Below are positions 28,018 to 38,611 of a stretch of 64,000 nt of DNA, piece by piece. The notes under the pieces are model-generated. The model saw nothing but the letters and a program-made list of their open reading frames with translations. It was not told the DNA's origin and did no database searches. Position 1 is the stretch's first letter. The number at the start of each line of letters is the position of its first letter. Source of the DNA: Cohnella algarum (GTDB lineage: Bacteria; Bacillota; Bacilli; Paenibacillales; Paenibacillaceae); NCBI RefSeq assembly GCF_016937515.1, contig NZ_JAFHKM010000002.1, forward strand, positions 6,130,873-6,194,872, given 5' to 3'. Both the position numbers and the translations under genes were made by a program.

Positions 28018-28212
28018 TATTTATTAGAGGCATGGCGTGCCGAATCGGTTCGATTGCCGACCTTAAACGCACCAAAACGATATATGCCCCCGTGCTTAAG
28101 CATCGTTTGCGCTTTCCGGCTTTTATCCGCCCCCGAATTGCATTATACTGACTAGTGACGCGAATGGACCCTACGACGGGACAAGCAGCCAACTTCTCGA
28201 TGAGGTGAAAAT

Positions 28213-29421
28213 ATGAGCAATTATCATCCGTTAACCGAAGCCGAGGCGATCGAGATCGCGAAGACGATCAAGGAGGCGTTTCCGACCGGCGAGGAGCTGG
28301 TCTGCCGGGAGATCGGCGACGGCAATTTGAATCTGGTCTTTCATATTACCCAGCCCGCGACCGGGCGCAGCCTGATCGTCAAGCAGGCGCTGCCGTACGC
28401 CAAGGTCGTCGGCGAATCGTGGCCCCTCTCGCTGGACCGCGCCCGCATCGAAGGCGAAGCGCTGATTTTGCAAGGCAAGCTGGCCCCCGGACTCGTTCCC
28501 AAAGTATACAAAAACGACAACGAGCTGGCGCTCACCGTCATGGAGGACTTGAGCGACCATGTCATCATGCGCCGCGGCCTGATCGAGGGCGGCCGCTACC
28601 CGCGCTTTGCGGAGCATATTTCCGAATTTATGGCCCGCACGCTGTTTTTCACTTCCGACCTGGGCTTCAACCAACAGGAGAAAAAGCGCGCGGTCGGCTC
28701 GTTCATTAACCCGGACTTGTGCAAAATTACCGAGGATCTGATTTTCGACGATCCTTATTACGATTCGCCCAACAACAGCATCGAGCCCCATCTGCGCGAC
28801 GCCGCGGAAGCGATCTGGCAGGACAAGGCGCTTCATCTGGAAGTGGCCGTCCTCCGCGAGAAGTTTCTGACCCAGGCGCAGGCGCTGCTTCACGGCGACC
28901 TGCACACCGGCAGCATCTTCGTCACGCCGGAGTCGACGAAGGTGATCGATCCCGAGTTCGCTTATTACGGCCCGATCGGCTTCGACGTCGGCGCCGTCAT
29001 CGCGAACTTGCTGCTGAACTTCGCCGGCCAGGAACATTGGAGCCAGGACGAGGCCGCCCGCAAAGACAGCCGCGAATATTTGCTCGGCACGATCCGCGAC
29101 GTGTGGACGCTGTTCGAAGCCAAGTTCCGCGCGCTGTGGAACGAGCACGGCATCGACCGCATTTCCCGCACGCAAGGCTACCAGGACGAATATATGCTGC
29201 GCCTGCTCCGGGACAGCATCGGCTTCGCCGGCGCCAAAGCGGTGCGCCGCATTTACGGCTTGTCCCACGTCATCGACATCGACAATATTCCGGATGCGGG
29301 CGTTCGCAACCGCGCCCAGCGGATCGCGCTGGCGATCGGCACGGAACTGATCAAGACGAACCGCAAAGCGGAGTCGATCGAACACGTCGTCGCGATCGGT
29401 CGGCGCGCCGTAAACGCCTGA
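28213..29421 (+). CDS. mtnK: S-methyl-5-thioribose kinase
   Basis: 402 residues. Phosphorylates methylthioribose in methionine salvage. Kinase motifs: EIGDGNLNLVFHI (nucleotide loop), LLHGDLHTGSIFV (catalytic loop) and VIDPEFAYYGPIGFDVGAVIANLL (metal-binding DxE). GAGGTG precedes ATG 28213 by 5-6 bases. mtnA follows on the same strand. B. subtilis mtnK has a SAM riboswitch; I found none in the 240 bases upstream here. Confidence 0.96.
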   Translation: MSNYHPLTEAEAIEIAKTIKEAFPTGEELVCREIGDGNLNLVFHITQPATGRSLIVKQALPYAKVVGESWPLSLDRARIEGEALILQGKLAPGLVPKVYKNDNELALTVMEDLSDHVIMRRGLIEGGRYPRFAEHISEFMARTLFFTSDLGFNQQEKKRAVGSFINPDLCKITEDLIFDDPYYDSPNNSIEPHLRDAAEAIWQDKALHLEVAVLREKFLTQAQALLHGDLHTGSIFVTPESTKVIDPEFAYYGPIGFDVGAVIANLLLNFAGQEHWSQDEAARKDSREYLLGTIRDVWTLFEAKFRALWNEHGIDRISRTQGYQDEYMLRLLRDSIGFAGAKAVRRIYGLSHVIDIDNIPDAGVRNRAQRIALAIGTELIKTNRKAESIEHVVAIGRRAVNA

Positions 29422-29532
29422 GCGGCTTGAGCGGCCCGAACTCCCCCGGGCCGGCTGTAAGATCCCGCCTTGCGAAGGGCCGCGTCCGGTCCGCAGCGGC
29501 GTCTTGCCGCAAACCCGAAAGGAGAAACCGAC

Positions 29533-30606
29533 ATGAGCACCGACAACCTGTCCGCAGCCTCCAAAGTGCTGCAATCCGTCCGTTGGGCGGAAGGAGCGCT
29601 GGAACTGCTCGATCAACGGCTGCTGCCGGAAGAAACCGTCTATTTGAAATTGAAAACGCCCGAGGACGTTTGGGAAGCGATCCGCGAGCTGAAAGTCCGC
29701 GGCGCCCCGGCGATCGGCATTTCCGCCGCCTACGGCATCGTGCTCGGCGCGGCCCCCGTCTCCGGAAGCGCCAAGGATGTGGCGGCCGAGGTTCGGCGTC
29801 ACGCCGACTATCTCGCCACGTCGCGGCCGACGGCCGTCAACCTGTTCTGGGCGCTCGACCGGATGAAGGCGAGAGCCGAGGAATTGGCCGAGGCCGGACT
29901 GACGGCCGAAGAGGCCGTCGCCGCGCTGCTCGACGAAGCGAAGCAAATCCAGGCCGAGGACGAGGAAACGAACCGGCGGATCGGGGAGCACGCCCTTACG
30001 CTGTTCAAGGACGGCATGGGCGTGCTGACGCACTGCAATGCCGGCGGGCTTGCGACCGCCAAATACGGCACGGCGCTGGCGCCCTTCTATTTGGCGCTTG
30101 AGCAAGGCATCGCGCTGAAAGTATTCGCCGACGAGACGCGGCCCGTGCTGCAGGGCGCGCGCCTGACGGCGTTCGAGCTGCAGCAGGCCGGCGTCGACGT
30201 GACGCTCATCTGCGACAACATGGCCGGACACGTCATGTCCAAAGGCTGGGTGCAGGCCGTCATCGTCGGAACCGACCGCGTCGCGGCCAACGGCGACGTC
30301 GCGAACAAGATCGGCACCTACAGCGTGGCCGTGCTCGCGAAGGCGCACAACATTCCGTTTTATGTGGCGTGCCCGATGTCGACGATCGACCTGTCGACGC
30401 CGACCGGCGCCGATATTCCGATCGAGGAGCGCCGCGCCGACGAAATCACGCACGGCTTCGGCAAACGCACCGCCCCGGAAGGCGTCAAAGTGTACAATCC
30501 CGCCTTCGACGTGACGCCTAACGAGCTCGTCACCGCCATCATTACCGAGAAGGGCATCGTCAGGGCCCCGTACGACACCGGCTTGCGCCGGCTGTTCGAG
30601 TCCTGA
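29533..30606 (+). CDS. mtnA: S-methyl-5-thioribose-1-phosphate isomerase
   Basis: 357 residues. Converts methylthioribose-1-phosphate to the ribulose form, the step after MtnK. Signature segments: [38 protein letters not shown] (catalytic Cys), [20 protein letters not shown] and [19 protein letters not shown] (catalytic Asp). AAAGGAG precedes ATG 29533. It is 111 bases after mtnK and ends at a strong hairpin. Confidence 0.97.
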   Translation: MSTDNLSAASKVLQSVRWAEGALELLDQRLLPEETVYLKLKTPEDVWEAIRELKVRGAPAIGISAAYGIVLGAAPVSGSAKDVAAEVRRHADYLATSRPTAVNLFWALDRMKARAEELAEAGLTAEEAVAALLDEAKQIQAEDEETNRRIGEHALTLFKDGMGVLTHCNAGGLATAKYGTALAPFYLALEQGIALKVFADETRPVLQGARLTAFELQQAGVDVTLICDNMAGHVMSKGWVQAVIVGTDRVAANGDVANKIGTYSVAVLAKAHNIPFYVACPMSTIDLSTPTGADIPIEERRADEITHGFGKRTAPEGVKVYNPAFDVTPNELVTAIITEKGIVRAPYDTGLRRLFES

Positions 30607-30629
30607 ATCCGACGTCCGACATGCAAAAA

Positions 30630-30682
30630 GGCTGACCCGCGGCAGAGCGTTTCCGCCGATCGGGTCAGCCGATTTTGCTTTT
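30630..30682 (+). terminator. Terminator of mtnKA
   Basis: A perfect 10-bp stem GGCTGACCCG/CGGGTCAGCC (30630-30639 with 30661-30670) followed by GATTTTGCTTTT. Confidence 0.85.
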
Positions 30683-30721
30683 ATCCGGAATTCCCACGAA
30701 CCGGTCATCGCTCCCTTGAAC

Positions 30722-31051
30722 TTACGCGCCGTGCGGCTCGACGCTGCCCTTCGCGAGACGGGAGACCGCGTCGCGGCCGATCATCCCCGGCACGATCCCT
30801 CTGTTGCGGGCTTCGTGCGTAACCGACTCCAACGGAGCGTCAAGCAGCTGCTCGAGCGTTCGAACGCCTACCGCCCTTCCAGCCACGATGCCGCGATCGG
30901 CAAGCCGTTCGTTGAGCAGGCCGACATCGAGCGCGCCGCACATAATATATCCTTCTCCCGCCGTCACCGCGATAAGCGTCGTTTTCGGCAGCAGCACCTC
31001 GACCCCCAACGCCGTGTGCCCCTCGATTTCGATCGGGACGAGACGAATCAT
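30722..31051 (-). CDS. DUF1805 family protein (YunC-like)
   Basis: 109 residues, MIRLVPIEIEGHTALGVEVLLPKTTLIAVTAGEGYIMCGALDVGLLNERLADRGIVAGRAVGV, matching the small DUF1805/YunC proteins of Bacillales. CGGAGGTG precedes ATG 31051 by 7 bases. Function unknown to me. In B. subtilis yunC is next to yunD; here the yunD-like gene lies 14 kb away. Confidence 0.8.
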   Translation of the reverse strand: MIRLVPIEIEGHTALGVEVLLPKTTLIAVTAGEGYIMCGALDVGLLNERLADRGIVAGRAVGVRTLEQLLDAPLESVTHEARNRGIVPGMIGRDAVSRLAKGSVEPHGA

Positions 31052-31229
31052 TCGATTTCACCTCCGGGTTTGTCAAACTTGGATAAAAATGGGCCGTTAG
31101 GACGAATTCCCACACGATATCGTATGATCCTTTTGCCCTATGAAGCTCCCGTTAAATACCTACTTGGGTCTATTTTAGGCAGCATGAACGTGGTATAGTT
31201 AAGAGCGGACATTATCATCGGGGTGTAAG

Positions 31230-31733
31230 ATGGAGGCTAGCAAAAAGATGGCAAAAGGGAAATCGGACGCGGACGGATCTTTCCTTTTCAAGGTGGACAT
31301 CCTCGTGCACGCTTCGTCCGGAAGCGCGGCGCTGGAGCAGCTGCTTCGCGGCTTGAACGGAGGGCAATTTTCGGATTTCCGGATTGAATCCGGGGTTCAA
31401 CTCGGCATGAAGATCGAGGAGGAATTGGCCAAAACGGTCGATAAAACGCCAATCGCGATCGAACCGGCCGAAAAAGGCGCAAAGACCGCAAAAACCGACA
31501 AAACCGAAAAGACGCCGCTCTCGACCGAATCGCTCGACTCGCGGATACGCTTGTACATTCAGACGAACAAGCTGATCAGGGTCCGGGTCAATAAGGGCAA
31601 AGGGGTCAAGCTGGACATGCCTTGCCGCATCGTCAACTTCGATCCCGAGCAGCAATTGATTACGTTATACCACGTCGATGAAAAACGAGTGTATTCGATC
31701 TTCCTTAACGAGATCGACGATTTTATCGAATAA
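31230..31733 (+). CDS. Hypothetical protein with a conserved-looking C-terminal domain
   Basis: 167 residues. An N-terminal segment (FLFKVDILVHASSGSAALEQLLRGL), a low-complexity Lys/Thr linker (about 75-95, KGAKTAKTDKTEKT), then RIRLYIQTNKLIRVRVNKGKGVKLDMPCRIVNFDPEQQLITLYHVDEKRVYSIFLNEIDDFIE, which looks like a small beta-barrel domain. I do not recognise the family. The first ATG has GGGGTG upstream; ATG 31248 (after GGAGG, 11 bases) is an alternative. Single gene with its own terminator. Confidence 0.65.
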   Translation: MEASKKMAKGKSDADGSFLFKVDILVHASSGSAALEQLLRGLNGGQFSDFRIESGVQLGMKIEEELAKTVDKTPIAIEPAEKGAKTAKTDKTEKTPLSTESLDSRIRLYIQTNKLIRVRVNKGKGVKLDMPCRIVNFDPEQQLITLYHVDEKRVYSIFLNEIDDFIE

Positions 31734-31739
31734 AGCGCG

Positions 31740-31776
31740 AACGCCGCAGCCTGTCGAAGAGGCTGCGGCGTTTTTT
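31740..31776. terminator. Terminator between convergent genes at 31.7 kb
   Basis: The 11-bp stem ACGCCGCAGCC/GGCTGCGGCGT is followed by six T on the plus strand. It lies between the hypothetical gene (+) and the GGDEF-EAL gene (-). Confidence 0.93.
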
Positions 31777-31796
31777 CGCGGGATGGCATGCCGGCA

Positions 31797-33500
31797 TCAA
31801 TGCTTGATGGGCAGCACGCTTTGGTTCCAAAGCAATTCCTCGACGCTTTCTTTCGGAAGCGGAGGGCTTCCGAAGTAGCCTTGCATTTCGTCGCAGCGGT
31901 GGGTTCGGAGGAATTTGACCTGCTCCTCGGTTTCCACGCCTTCCGCGATGACTTGCAGCTGCAGGTTGTGCGCCATCGCGATGATTGCCGAAACGATGGC
32001 CGCGTCGCTCGGATCCTGCTGGATGTCCCGCACGAACGAGCGGTCGATCTTCAGGCTGCCGATCGGGAAATTGCGCAAATAATGAAAGGAGCTGTAGCCC
32101 GTTCCGAAATCGTCGATGCTGATGCCGACGCCGAGATCGGCAAGCTCCCGCAAAAACGAGGAGGCGCGTTCGACGTCCATCGTAATGCTTTCGGTGATTT
32201 CCAGTTCGAGGTAGCTCGGATCCAGTTCGGTTTTTTTCAAAATGCCGGCAATATTCCGGATGAGATTGCGCTGCATAAATTGGCGAAACGACAAATTGAC
32301 GGACACCGGAATGGGCGTCATGCCGGCATCCTGCCAGCTTTTATTCTGGCGGCACGCCTCCTGCAGCACCCATTCGCCCAGCGGCACGATGAGCCCGCTC
32401 TCTTCCGCCGCCGGAATGAACTCGCCCGGAGGGACGAGACCGCGCTCGGGATGCTTCCAGCGCACCAGCGCCTCAAGCCCGACGATCCGGCCCGTTGCCA
32501 AGTCGTACTGCGGCTGATAATAAAGGAGAAACTCCCCGTTTTGCAGTGCTTTCTTGATTTCGTGCTGCAGCGTCAGCTTATGCAACGCGGTATGGGCGAT
32601 CTCCGACGAGAAAACCAGATAATCGTTCCGGCCGTTCTCCTTCACGCGATGAAGCGCGGTATCCGCCTTTTTGAGGAGGGCGACCGCGTCGTCGATCGTT
32701 TCGTTCATCATGGAAATGCCGATGCTTATCGAAATATGGAGCGGCACGCCCGCAAGCTCGAACGGGCTCTCGAACAATCGCATCAGCTCGTCCATCCGGC
32801 CGGACAGATCGTCCGCGTCCCTGAGCGACGTGAGCAAGCCGGCGAACTCGTCGCCTTCCATCCGCGCCAAATTGCCGGCCTCCCCGAAGAAGCCCGACAG
32901 CCGTTCCGCGATCATCATGAGAAGCATGTCCCCGAAGTCTCTTCCGTACGAAGCGTTCACCAGCTTGAATTGATCGACATCCAGGTAGCAGACCGCCAGG
33001 CGGTCGTTCTTCTTATACGCTTCGGTCAGCTTTTCCTCGAGTCTCGCGGTGAAAAAACGCCGGTTCGGAAGGCCCGTCATATCGTCGTTGTACGCCATAA
33101 ACCGGACCTTTTCCAGGGATCGCTTCCGCTCGCTGATATCCTGGAAAAAAACGAGAATGCCGACCGTCTTGCTCCGTCTCGTGAGCGGAGCGGTATCGAT
33201 GCTTAAATCGACCGGGTGTCCGTCTTTGGTCATGACCCGGATTTCTTGCGTGCATTTCTCCCCCGCGAGCGTCCTCTCGAACACTTTCATCGTAATTTCG
33301 TACGACTGGCTGTCCAGCAGCTCGGAAAAGGATCGGCCGGATAACTCCGCCGTCGTGTAGCCGAACATCTTCTCCGGATCCCGATTGATATCCATGAAAC
33401 GGCCGAGACGATCGATGACGGCAATGGCTAACGGACTGTTGTGATAAAGCGAGTGAAGCAACTCGTTTTGGAAAGCCGGATTGTCTGACCATCCGTCCAC
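31797..33500 (-). CDS. PAS-GGDEF-EAL protein, probable c-di-GMP phosphodiesterase
   Basis: About 567 residues. A PAS domain (about 15-125: [30 protein letters not shown]) leads to GGDEF (about 135-290) and EAL (about 310-560). The GGDEF signature is RMEGDEF, with the first Gly replaced by Glu, so cyclase activity is doubtful. The EAL side looks complete: [53 protein letters not shown]. No membrane segment. The ribosome-like GGGAGGAAGG lies inside the longest frame (33533), so I chose GTG 33500; this is uncertain. Confidence 0.88.
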   Translation of the reverse strand: MDGWSDNPAFQNELLHSLYHNSPLAIAVIDRLGRFMDINRDPEKMFGYTTAELSGRSFSELLDSQSYEITMKVFERTLAGEKCTQEIRVMTKDGHPVDLSIDTAPLTRRSKTVGILVFFQDISERKRSLEKVRFMAYNDDMTGLPNRRFFTARLEEKLTEAYKKNDRLAVCYLDVDQFKLVNASYGRDFGDMLLMMIAERLSGFFGEAGNLARMEGDEFAGLLTSLRDADDLSGRMDELMRLFESPFELAGVPLHISISIGISMMNETIDDAVALLKKADTALHRVKENGRNDYLVFSSEIAHTALHKLTLQHEIKKALQNGEFLLYYQPQYDLATGRIVGLEALVRWKHPERGLVPPGEFIPAAEESGLIVPLGEWVLQEACRQNKSWQDAGMTPIPVSVNLSFRQFMQRNLIRNIAGILKKTELDPSYLELEITESITMDVERASSFLRELADLGVGISIDDFGTGYSSFHYLRNFPIGSLKIDRSFVRDIQQDPSDAAIVSAIIAMAHNLQLQVIAEGVETEEQVKFLRTHRCDEMQGYFGSPPLPKESVEELLWNQSVLPIKH

Positions 33501-33626
33501 GTGGCGCCATCCTTCCTCCCGTGAGGGAAACATGACAACTTATGTATGCTTCCATTATAAAACAAAATGGCGCTTTACAGAACAAGCTTTTCCAACTAAA
33601 TTCTCGACCCGCCCGGGCGTTCGACG

Positions 33627-33998
33627 CTATTTCTTCCGGGCGGCCATAAGAAGGCAAATCCAGCCGGCCAGCAGCGCGACTCCGCCGATCGGGGTGACGG
33701 CTCCCAGCACGCGAATACCGCTGAACACGAGAACGTACAAGCTCCCGGAAAAAATAACGACCCCCGCAAGCATCAGGCGCGCGGACCAGCGAACGAGCCC
33801 AGGCGACGACAGCCGCTCGGACAACAGCGCCGCGATCAAGATTCCAAGCCCATGGTACATTTGATAACGCACGCCGGTTTCAAAAATATCCAAATCTTCG
33901 GCCGACAGCCGCTCTTCGAGCACATGCGCGCCGAAAGCGCCGAGGGCGACCGCCAGCAGCGCGATTGCCGCTCCGATCATCGTATAGTTCCGCAGCAA
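33627..33998 (-). CDS. DUF423 small membrane protein (YwdK-like)
   Basis: 123 residues with four hydrophobic segments: MIGAAIALLAVALGAFGAHVLEERL, then YQMYHGLGILIAALL, LMLAGVVIFSGSLYVLVFSG and PIGGVALLAGWICLL. The GAFGAH segment is the DUF423 hallmark. TTG 33998 (GGGGAGG 8 bases upstream) gives the usual family start MLRNYTMIGA; the long ATG frame to 34139 is spurious. Function unknown. Confidence 0.88.
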   Translation of the reverse strand: MLRNYTMIGAAIALLAVALGAFGAHVLEERLSAEDLDIFETGVRYQMYHGLGILIAALLSERLSSPGLVRWSARLMLAGVVIFSGSLYVLVFSGIRVLGAVTPIGGVALLAGWICLLMAARKK

Positions 33999-34117
33999 TG
34001 AATAAACCTCCCCGTCGAAAACTGCCGGTTCCGCTCGAAACCGGGTACCCTCATCATACCTCGGAGAGGCCGCCTCTGCCAAATGGAACCAAGCCTCGCT
34101 TGCGCCGCAAGGCGGGT

Positions 34118-34909
34118 TCAAGACTTCGGCTCCGGGCACAAGCCGGGGTTGGCGAGCGACAGCTCCAGCGCATAATCGGGACTTAGCCCGGCCAGATGCT
34201 CGTAGTAACGGTCGAGAGCGTGATTGGCCGCTAAGGAGCCGGCCTGGAAAGACAGGATAAAGGCGCTGCGCACATGATTGTAATAGTAGGTTTTATCGCT
34301 TGCCGGCATGCGAAGCACGAACGGCGGCAGCTGGGCGACCGGGTCGAACGGATTGGCGATGCGGAAGCTGGTTTTCACCTTGCCGTTGAACGCCTTCACG
34401 AAAGCGGGGTCGCCGACCCGGGGCGCTCCGTACGTGTAGACGGTTGGCGGCCGGCCTTCGCTCCGCGAAGCCAGATCGAGCGCGCATAACGTGGCCAGCG
34501 CTCCTCCGAGACTGTGGCCGGTCGCATAGATCGGTTTGTCCGGGGGCAGCCGCTTCAAGGCGGCGACGATTTGCGCTCTCGCCGAGCGGTAAATTTGCGT
34601 GAAGCCTTGATGGGTTTGTCCGGCGTTTTTCGCATAAGGGCAGGGAACCTGGTAGGCCAGCGCGTCCGATACCCAATCGGAAGTCGAAATCGTGCCGCGA
34701 AACGCGATCAGGATTTCGCGGTCCGATTCCAGAATAAACCCGAACCTTTCCCTGCTTCGGTCGAAGGACTTCGCCTCGATGATTTCGACCTGCCGGAACC
34801 CTTGCGGAACGGCGAAGCTCCCGTCCTTGTTTTTGTAAAGCTCATAGGTTTGACTGCAAACGGCCGCCAAAAACACGGCCCGATCCGGATCGAATCCGCC
34901 TTTGCGCAT
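34118..34909 (-). CDS. Lipase class 3 family protein
   Basis: 263 residues of the alpha/beta-hydrolase fold. [21 protein letters not shown] gives the oxyanion region, [19 protein letters not shown] the nucleophile Ser, [14 protein letters not shown] the conserved turn, and [11 protein letters not shown] the probable catalytic Asp. No signal peptide, so either cytoplasmic or released with the spore or cell. ATG 34909 has AAGGGGGAG 6 bases upstream. It is divergent from yhbH. Confidence 0.88.
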   Translation of the reverse strand: MRKGGFDPDRAVFLAAVCSQTYELYKNKDGSFAVPQGFRQVEIIEAKSFDRSRERFGFILESDREILIAFRGTISTSDWVSDALAYQVPCPYAKNAGQTHQGFTQIYRSARAQIVAALKRLPPDKPIYATGHSLGGALATLCALDLASRSEGRPPTVYTYGAPRVGDPAFVKAFNGKVKTSFRIANPFDPVAQLPPFVLRMPASDKTYYYNHVRSAFILSFQAGSLAANHALDRYYEHLAGLSPDYALELSLANPGLCPEPKS

Positions 34910-35096
34910 CCCGCACTCCCCCTTATTGCAGTTTATGGATGGGGAGGGCGACAGGTGCCTAACCGCGCCGGCGGCTACGCCGAATTGTCGCACAATTGGA
35001 CCAAGCTTCGGTCAATTCGCACACATTCTTTCCGCGCATTCGAATATATTGAATAACACACAAAAAAAGCCCAAGGCGGAAAAGGTGGTGTTACGC

Positions 35097-36242
35097 ATGG
35101 CTGAACCGGCTTTTATCCTGTCCCGCGAAGACTGGTCATTGCACCGAAAAGGATACCAGGATCAGTCGCGGCACCAGCAGAAAGTTCGGGATGCGATCAA
35201 GCAAAATTTGCCCGACTTGCTGTCCGAGGAGAACATCGTACTGTCCGACGGCAAACAAATTATTAAAATTCCGATACGCAGTCTGGACGAATACCGGTTC
35301 GTTTATAATCACAACAAGCGCAAGCACGTAGGCCAAGGAAACGGGGACAGCCAGGTGGGGGACGTACTCGGCACCGATCCGGCCAGCGCTCCCGGCAAAA
35401 ACGAAGGCGCCGGCGACCAGCCCGGAGAAGACGTCGTCGAGGCGGAAATCTCGATCGCGGAGCTCGAAAATCTGCTGTTCGAGGAGCTGGAGCTTCCTTA
35501 TTTGAAGCAGAAAGAAAAAGAGCAGATCGAGGTGCAGGAGGTTCGTTTTACCGACGTCAGGCGGAAGGGCATCATGTCCAACATCGACAAAAAGCGAACG
35601 ATTCTGGAAAATCTGCGCCGCAATTCGCGCGAAGGCCGCAAGGAAATTCACGGCATCTCGCCGGACGACCTGCGCTTCAAAACGTGGGAGGAGATCGTCA
35701 AGCCGCAAAACAACGCCGTCATCCTCGCCATGATGGACACGTCCGGATCGATGGGATCCTTCGAAAAATATTGCGCGCGCTCGTTCTTTTTCTGGATGAC
35801 GAGGTTTCTGAGGCGCCAATACGAAAAAGTAGAGCTCGTTTTCATCGCGCACCATACGGAAGCGAAGGAAGTGACCGAGGAGGAATTTTTCACCCGCGGC
35901 GAAAGCGGCGGCACGATCTGCTCCTCCGCCTATATCAAGGCGCTCGAGATCATCGACAGCCGTTATCCCCCGTCGCGCTACAACATTTATCCGTTTCATT
36001 TTTCCGACGGCGACAATCTGACGAGCGACAACGAGCGCTGCGTGCGGCTGATCAAGGAAATGCTGAACCGCGCCAACATTTTCGGCTACGGCGAAGTGAA
36101 CCAGTACAACCGCTCCAGCACGCTGATGTCGGCCTACAAGCACATGGACCATCAGCAGTTTCTGTATTACGTCATCAAGGAAAAAGGCGAAATCTACAAC
36201 GCGTTGAAGACGTTTTTCAAAAAGCGCGAAGCGGCCGTGTAA
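35097..36242 (+). CDS. yhbH: Sporulation protein YhbH (DUF444)
   Basis: 381 residues. The von Willebrand-type metal site appears as [23 protein letters not shown], and the C-terminus has the DUF444 pattern [22 protein letters not shown]. The N-terminal third is charged, with a Gly-rich stretch ([15 protein letters not shown]). ATG 35097 has AAGGTGGTG upstream. YhbH works with the kinase PrkA in sporulating Bacillus; prkA is not in this window. A Rho-independent terminator follows. Confidence 0.93.
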   Translation: MAEPAFILSREDWSLHRKGYQDQSRHQQKVRDAIKQNLPDLLSEENIVLSDGKQIIKIPIRSLDEYRFVYNHNKRKHVGQGNGDSQVGDVLGTDPASAPGKNEGAGDQPGEDVVEAEISIAELENLLFEELELPYLKQKEKEQIEVQEVRFTDVRRKGIMSNIDKKRTILENLRRNSREGRKEIHGISPDDLRFKTWEEIVKPQNNAVILAMMDTSGSMGSFEKYCARSFFFWMTRFLRRQYEKVELVFIAHHTEAKEVTEEEFFTRGESGGTICSSAYIKALEIIDSRYPPSRYNIYPFHFSDGDNLTSDNERCVRLIKEMLNRANIFGYGEVNQYNRSSTLMSAYKHMDHQQFLYYVIKEKGEIYNALKTFFKKREAAV

Positions 36243-36251
36243 AGCGGCAGG

Positions 36252-36292
36252 GCCGCCCTTCCGGCAGCGCTGGCCGGCGGGGCGGCTTTTTT
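36252..36292 (+). terminator. Terminator of yhbH
   Basis: Stem GCCGCCC/GGGCGGC with inner CCGGC/GCCGG, followed by six T on the plus strand. Confidence 0.9.
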
Positions 36293-36492
36293 GTCCTCGC
36301 CGGTCAGCGGCGGCCCCCCTTCCGCCAGACCGAATCCTTGAAACCGGATTCTCGGGCGATGGCCTTCGCTTGGCCGCCCTTTGGCCTGCATGTCCGGACA
36401 AGCCTGCCCAGCCGTCTCGGGGGAGGGCCCATCGAAAAGCGGCTCTCTCGCGCATCGCCCGGGCGGATGTAATTTAAGTTGATTTTTCGTAT

Positions 36493-36506
36493 TGAGAGCG
36501 CTTAAA
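36493..36506. promoter_or_regulatory. Possible catabolite-response (cre) site
   Basis: TGAGAGCGCTTAAA matches 12 of 14 positions of the CcpA consensus TGWAARCGYTWNCW and lies 25 bases before the AraC-type regulator start. Two mismatches make this tentative. Confidence 0.3.
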
Positions 36507-36530
36507 TTTAGATTTGAGGGGGGTGCGACC

Positions 36531-37430
36531 ATGACGCGAGATCCGGCGCTTTTCTTTCAGCGGGACGAATTCACCGACCGCTTTCTGGCCGAATATCCCG
36601 TTCGTTGCGAGCTGAGAAACGGCCCGATCGGGCGGAGCCGGCTCCATTTTCACGACGGGTTCGAGTTTTATTTGCTGCTGGAGGGCTCGGGTTCGTACAC
36701 GGCGGGCGACCGCCTGTACCCTTTGCATGCCGGGACGCTCACCGTCATTCGACCGCAGGTCATTCATCATCCGCACTCCGCGCCGGGGCAGCCCGTGAAA
36801 CGGTACGTGCTGTCCGTCGGCGAATCTTATATGAAGCTTCTGAACCAGGCATGTCCGGCGGCCGAAGGCGGCATCGACGCTCTGCTCACGGCCCCGGGGA
36901 TGGAGGCGGGCCATTATTTTCTTTCGCTGCCCCGTTTGGACCGGGCTTGTTCGCTGCTGGAGGAGCTTGCGTCCTGTCTTCGGGACAGGCAGCCGAAGCG
37001 CGAACTGGCCGCGCTCCGATGCCTGTCCGAATTTTTGCTGCTCGCGATCGATTTAAAGGACGACGCCGGCGCACTCGAAACCGGCAAGACGGAAGACGAA
37101 CGGTTGATCGGGGACGTTCTGTCGTACCTCGTCGCGCATTACGACGAACCGTTGCGCATCGACGACTTGCTGGAACGTTTCCCCGTGTCGCGCTCCCGTC
37201 TTTTCGCCCTTTTCAAGCAAAAGACGGGACACACCGTCAAGCAATTTTTGGCCGAGTACCGGCTGAACAAAGCCAAAGCCTACCTCGCCGGCACCTCCCT
37301 GCCCGTCATGGAAGTCGCCAGCCGCACGGGCTTCGGGGATTTGTCGCATTTTTTCCACCTTTTCAAAAAAGAAATCGGGCTTACGCCCTTGCAATACCGC
37401 TCGAAGGCGTCGGGCCGGCGCGGCACATAG
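36531..37430 (+). CDS. AraC-family transcriptional regulator with cupin sensor
   Basis: 299 residues. An N-terminal cupin-like sensor (about 10-100: RSRLHFHDGFEFYLLLEGSGSYTAGDRLYPLHAGTLTVIRPQVIHHP) precedes a linker and a C-terminal double helix-turn-helix (about 205-295: LRIDDLLERFPVSRSRLFALFKQKTGHTVKQFLAEYRLNKAKAYLAGTSLPVMEVASRTGFGDLSHFFHLFKKEIGLTPLQYR). GGGGGG precedes ATG 36531. It is convergent with the GH105 gene; members of this type often control sugar or pectin genes, so GH105 is a possible target. Confidence 0.92.
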   Translation: MTRDPALFFQRDEFTDRFLAEYPVRCELRNGPIGRSRLHFHDGFEFYLLLEGSGSYTAGDRLYPLHAGTLTVIRPQVIHHPHSAPGQPVKRYVLSVGESYMKLLNQACPAAEGGIDALLTAPGMEAGHYFLSLPRLDRACSLLEELASCLRDRQPKRELAALRCLSEFLLLAIDLKDDAGALETGKTEDERLIGDVLSYLVAHYDEPLRIDDLLERFPVSRSRLFALFKQKTGHTVKQFLAEYRLNKAKAYLAGTSLPVMEVASRTGFGDLSHFFHLFKKEIGLTPLQYRSKASGRRGT

Positions 37431-37564
37431 GAGGCTCCGGCCCGCCGGCAACCGGGTATTCCCCCTCCTCCGAGCGGCAAAGACCCGGATCGACGGATGA
37501 GACGGATCCCCCGCAAGCGAAATCGGCCAGGCATTATGCCATCTGCCGACGGCCTGACGTTCGT

Positions 37565-38611
37565 TCAGACGGAAATCCCTCTGCGCATGGCCTCCGACAG
37601 GAGCATCAGCGCAAGACCTTGTCCGTACAGCGTCGGATAGGTCGGAATCTCGTTGTAGGCTTCGATGCTGGGCATAACCGGAGTGCCTCCCGATACGCCG
37701 CGCACGATGCCGCTTTCGTCGATTTGGGCCATTACGGCTTTTAACGTTCGCTCTGCCGACGTCCGATAACGGTCATTCGCTTCGATTAAACCCGCATCCA
37801 TCGCTTTCCACAAGCCGTAGCCGATCCCCGCGCTGCCGGATGTTTCCCGGTAAAAATCGGGACGATCCATCACCGTGCTCCACAAGCCGTCTTCCCGTTG
37901 AAAGCGGACCAGCCCTTCCATCAGCCTGCCGTACCGTGTCTTGAGCTCCGCCGAGACGGCAACGAGCGGTTCGATTTCCTTCAGAATAAGCGGCACGCCC
38001 GCCGCTACCCAGGCGTTGGCCCTCGTCCATCGCGCGGCCGACATATGGTCGGCGGTGCCGCAATTCCACCCGTGGAACAGAACGCCGCTGTCCTCGTCCT
38101 CAAGCAGTCTGAGGTGCAACAAGACTTGCCGTTGCGCCTCCTCGGCGAAGTCCGGACGCCTCGCAAGCGAAGCCGTTCGAGCCAGAAACAATACGGCCAT
38201 AAAGACGGTATCCGCCCACACCTGTTCGGGAAACGCCGCATTTTCCGTTACGGTATGCTCGAACGCGCCTTCCCTCGTGCGCGGCGCCGCCGCTACGAGC
38301 CATTCCGCCACTCTGACCGCTTCGTCGCGATACCACTCCGCACCGTATTCCCGATACAACGCCGGAAAAACGGCATAGGGAGCCACCGCGTTCACAACCG
38401 GGGCCCGGCTGGCCTTTTCCTTGTTTTTTTCCACCCAGTCTCGCAAATAAGCCATTGCTTCCGGCTGGCGATCCGATTCGGAATGCTCCAGCATGGCGAT
38501 GACCCCGACGCCCGGAACCCAATCCCATTGATGAATATCCATTCCCCACTCGCCGGCATGATCCCGGATCATTTGCTGGCGTACCCTAAGAGCTTGCTCC
38601 CGCAGCGACAC
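37565..38611 (-). CDS. Glycoside hydrolase family 105, unsaturated rhamnogalacturonyl hydrolase-like
   Basis: 348 residues of the (alpha/alpha)6-barrel type. Core segments: EQVWADTVFMAVLFLARTASL (conserved catalytic-region Asp), LFHGWNCGTADHMSAARWTRANAWVAAGVPLIL and RFQREDGLWSTVMDRPDFYRETSGSAGIGYGLWKA. No signal peptide, so it acts on imported unsaturated oligosaccharides in the cytoplasm, as YteR does. GTG 38611 is the start (GGGAG 9 bases upstream). The 52-bp repeat array begins 113 bases upstream of it. Confidence 0.88.
   Translation of the reverse strand: MSLREQALRVRQQMIRDHAGEWGMDIHQWDWVPGVGVIAMLEHSESDRQPEAMAYLRDWVEKNKEKASRAPVVNAVAPYAVFPALYREYGAEWYRDEAVRVAEWLVAAAPRTREGAFEHTVTENAAFPEQVWADTVFMAVLFLARTASLARRPDFAEEAQRQVLLHLRLLEDEDSGVLFHGWNCGTADHMSAARWTRANAWVAAGVPLILKEIEPLVAVSAELKTRYGRLMEGLVRFQREDGLWSTVMDRPDFYRETSGSAGIGYGLWKAMDAGLIEANDRYRTSAERTLKAVMAQIDESGIVRGVSGGTPVMPSIEAYNEIPTYPTLYGQGLALMLLSEAMRRGISV

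Noticed and set aside
27972..28212. SAM riboswitch upstream of mtnK
   Set aside because: I looked for the S-box stems and terminator expected from B. subtilis mtnK. No matching helices or T-run terminator lie in these 240 bases.
28231..30708. 825-residue minus-strand frame opposite mtnK and mtnA
   Set aside because: It is a shadow of two clearly recognised genes on the other strand.
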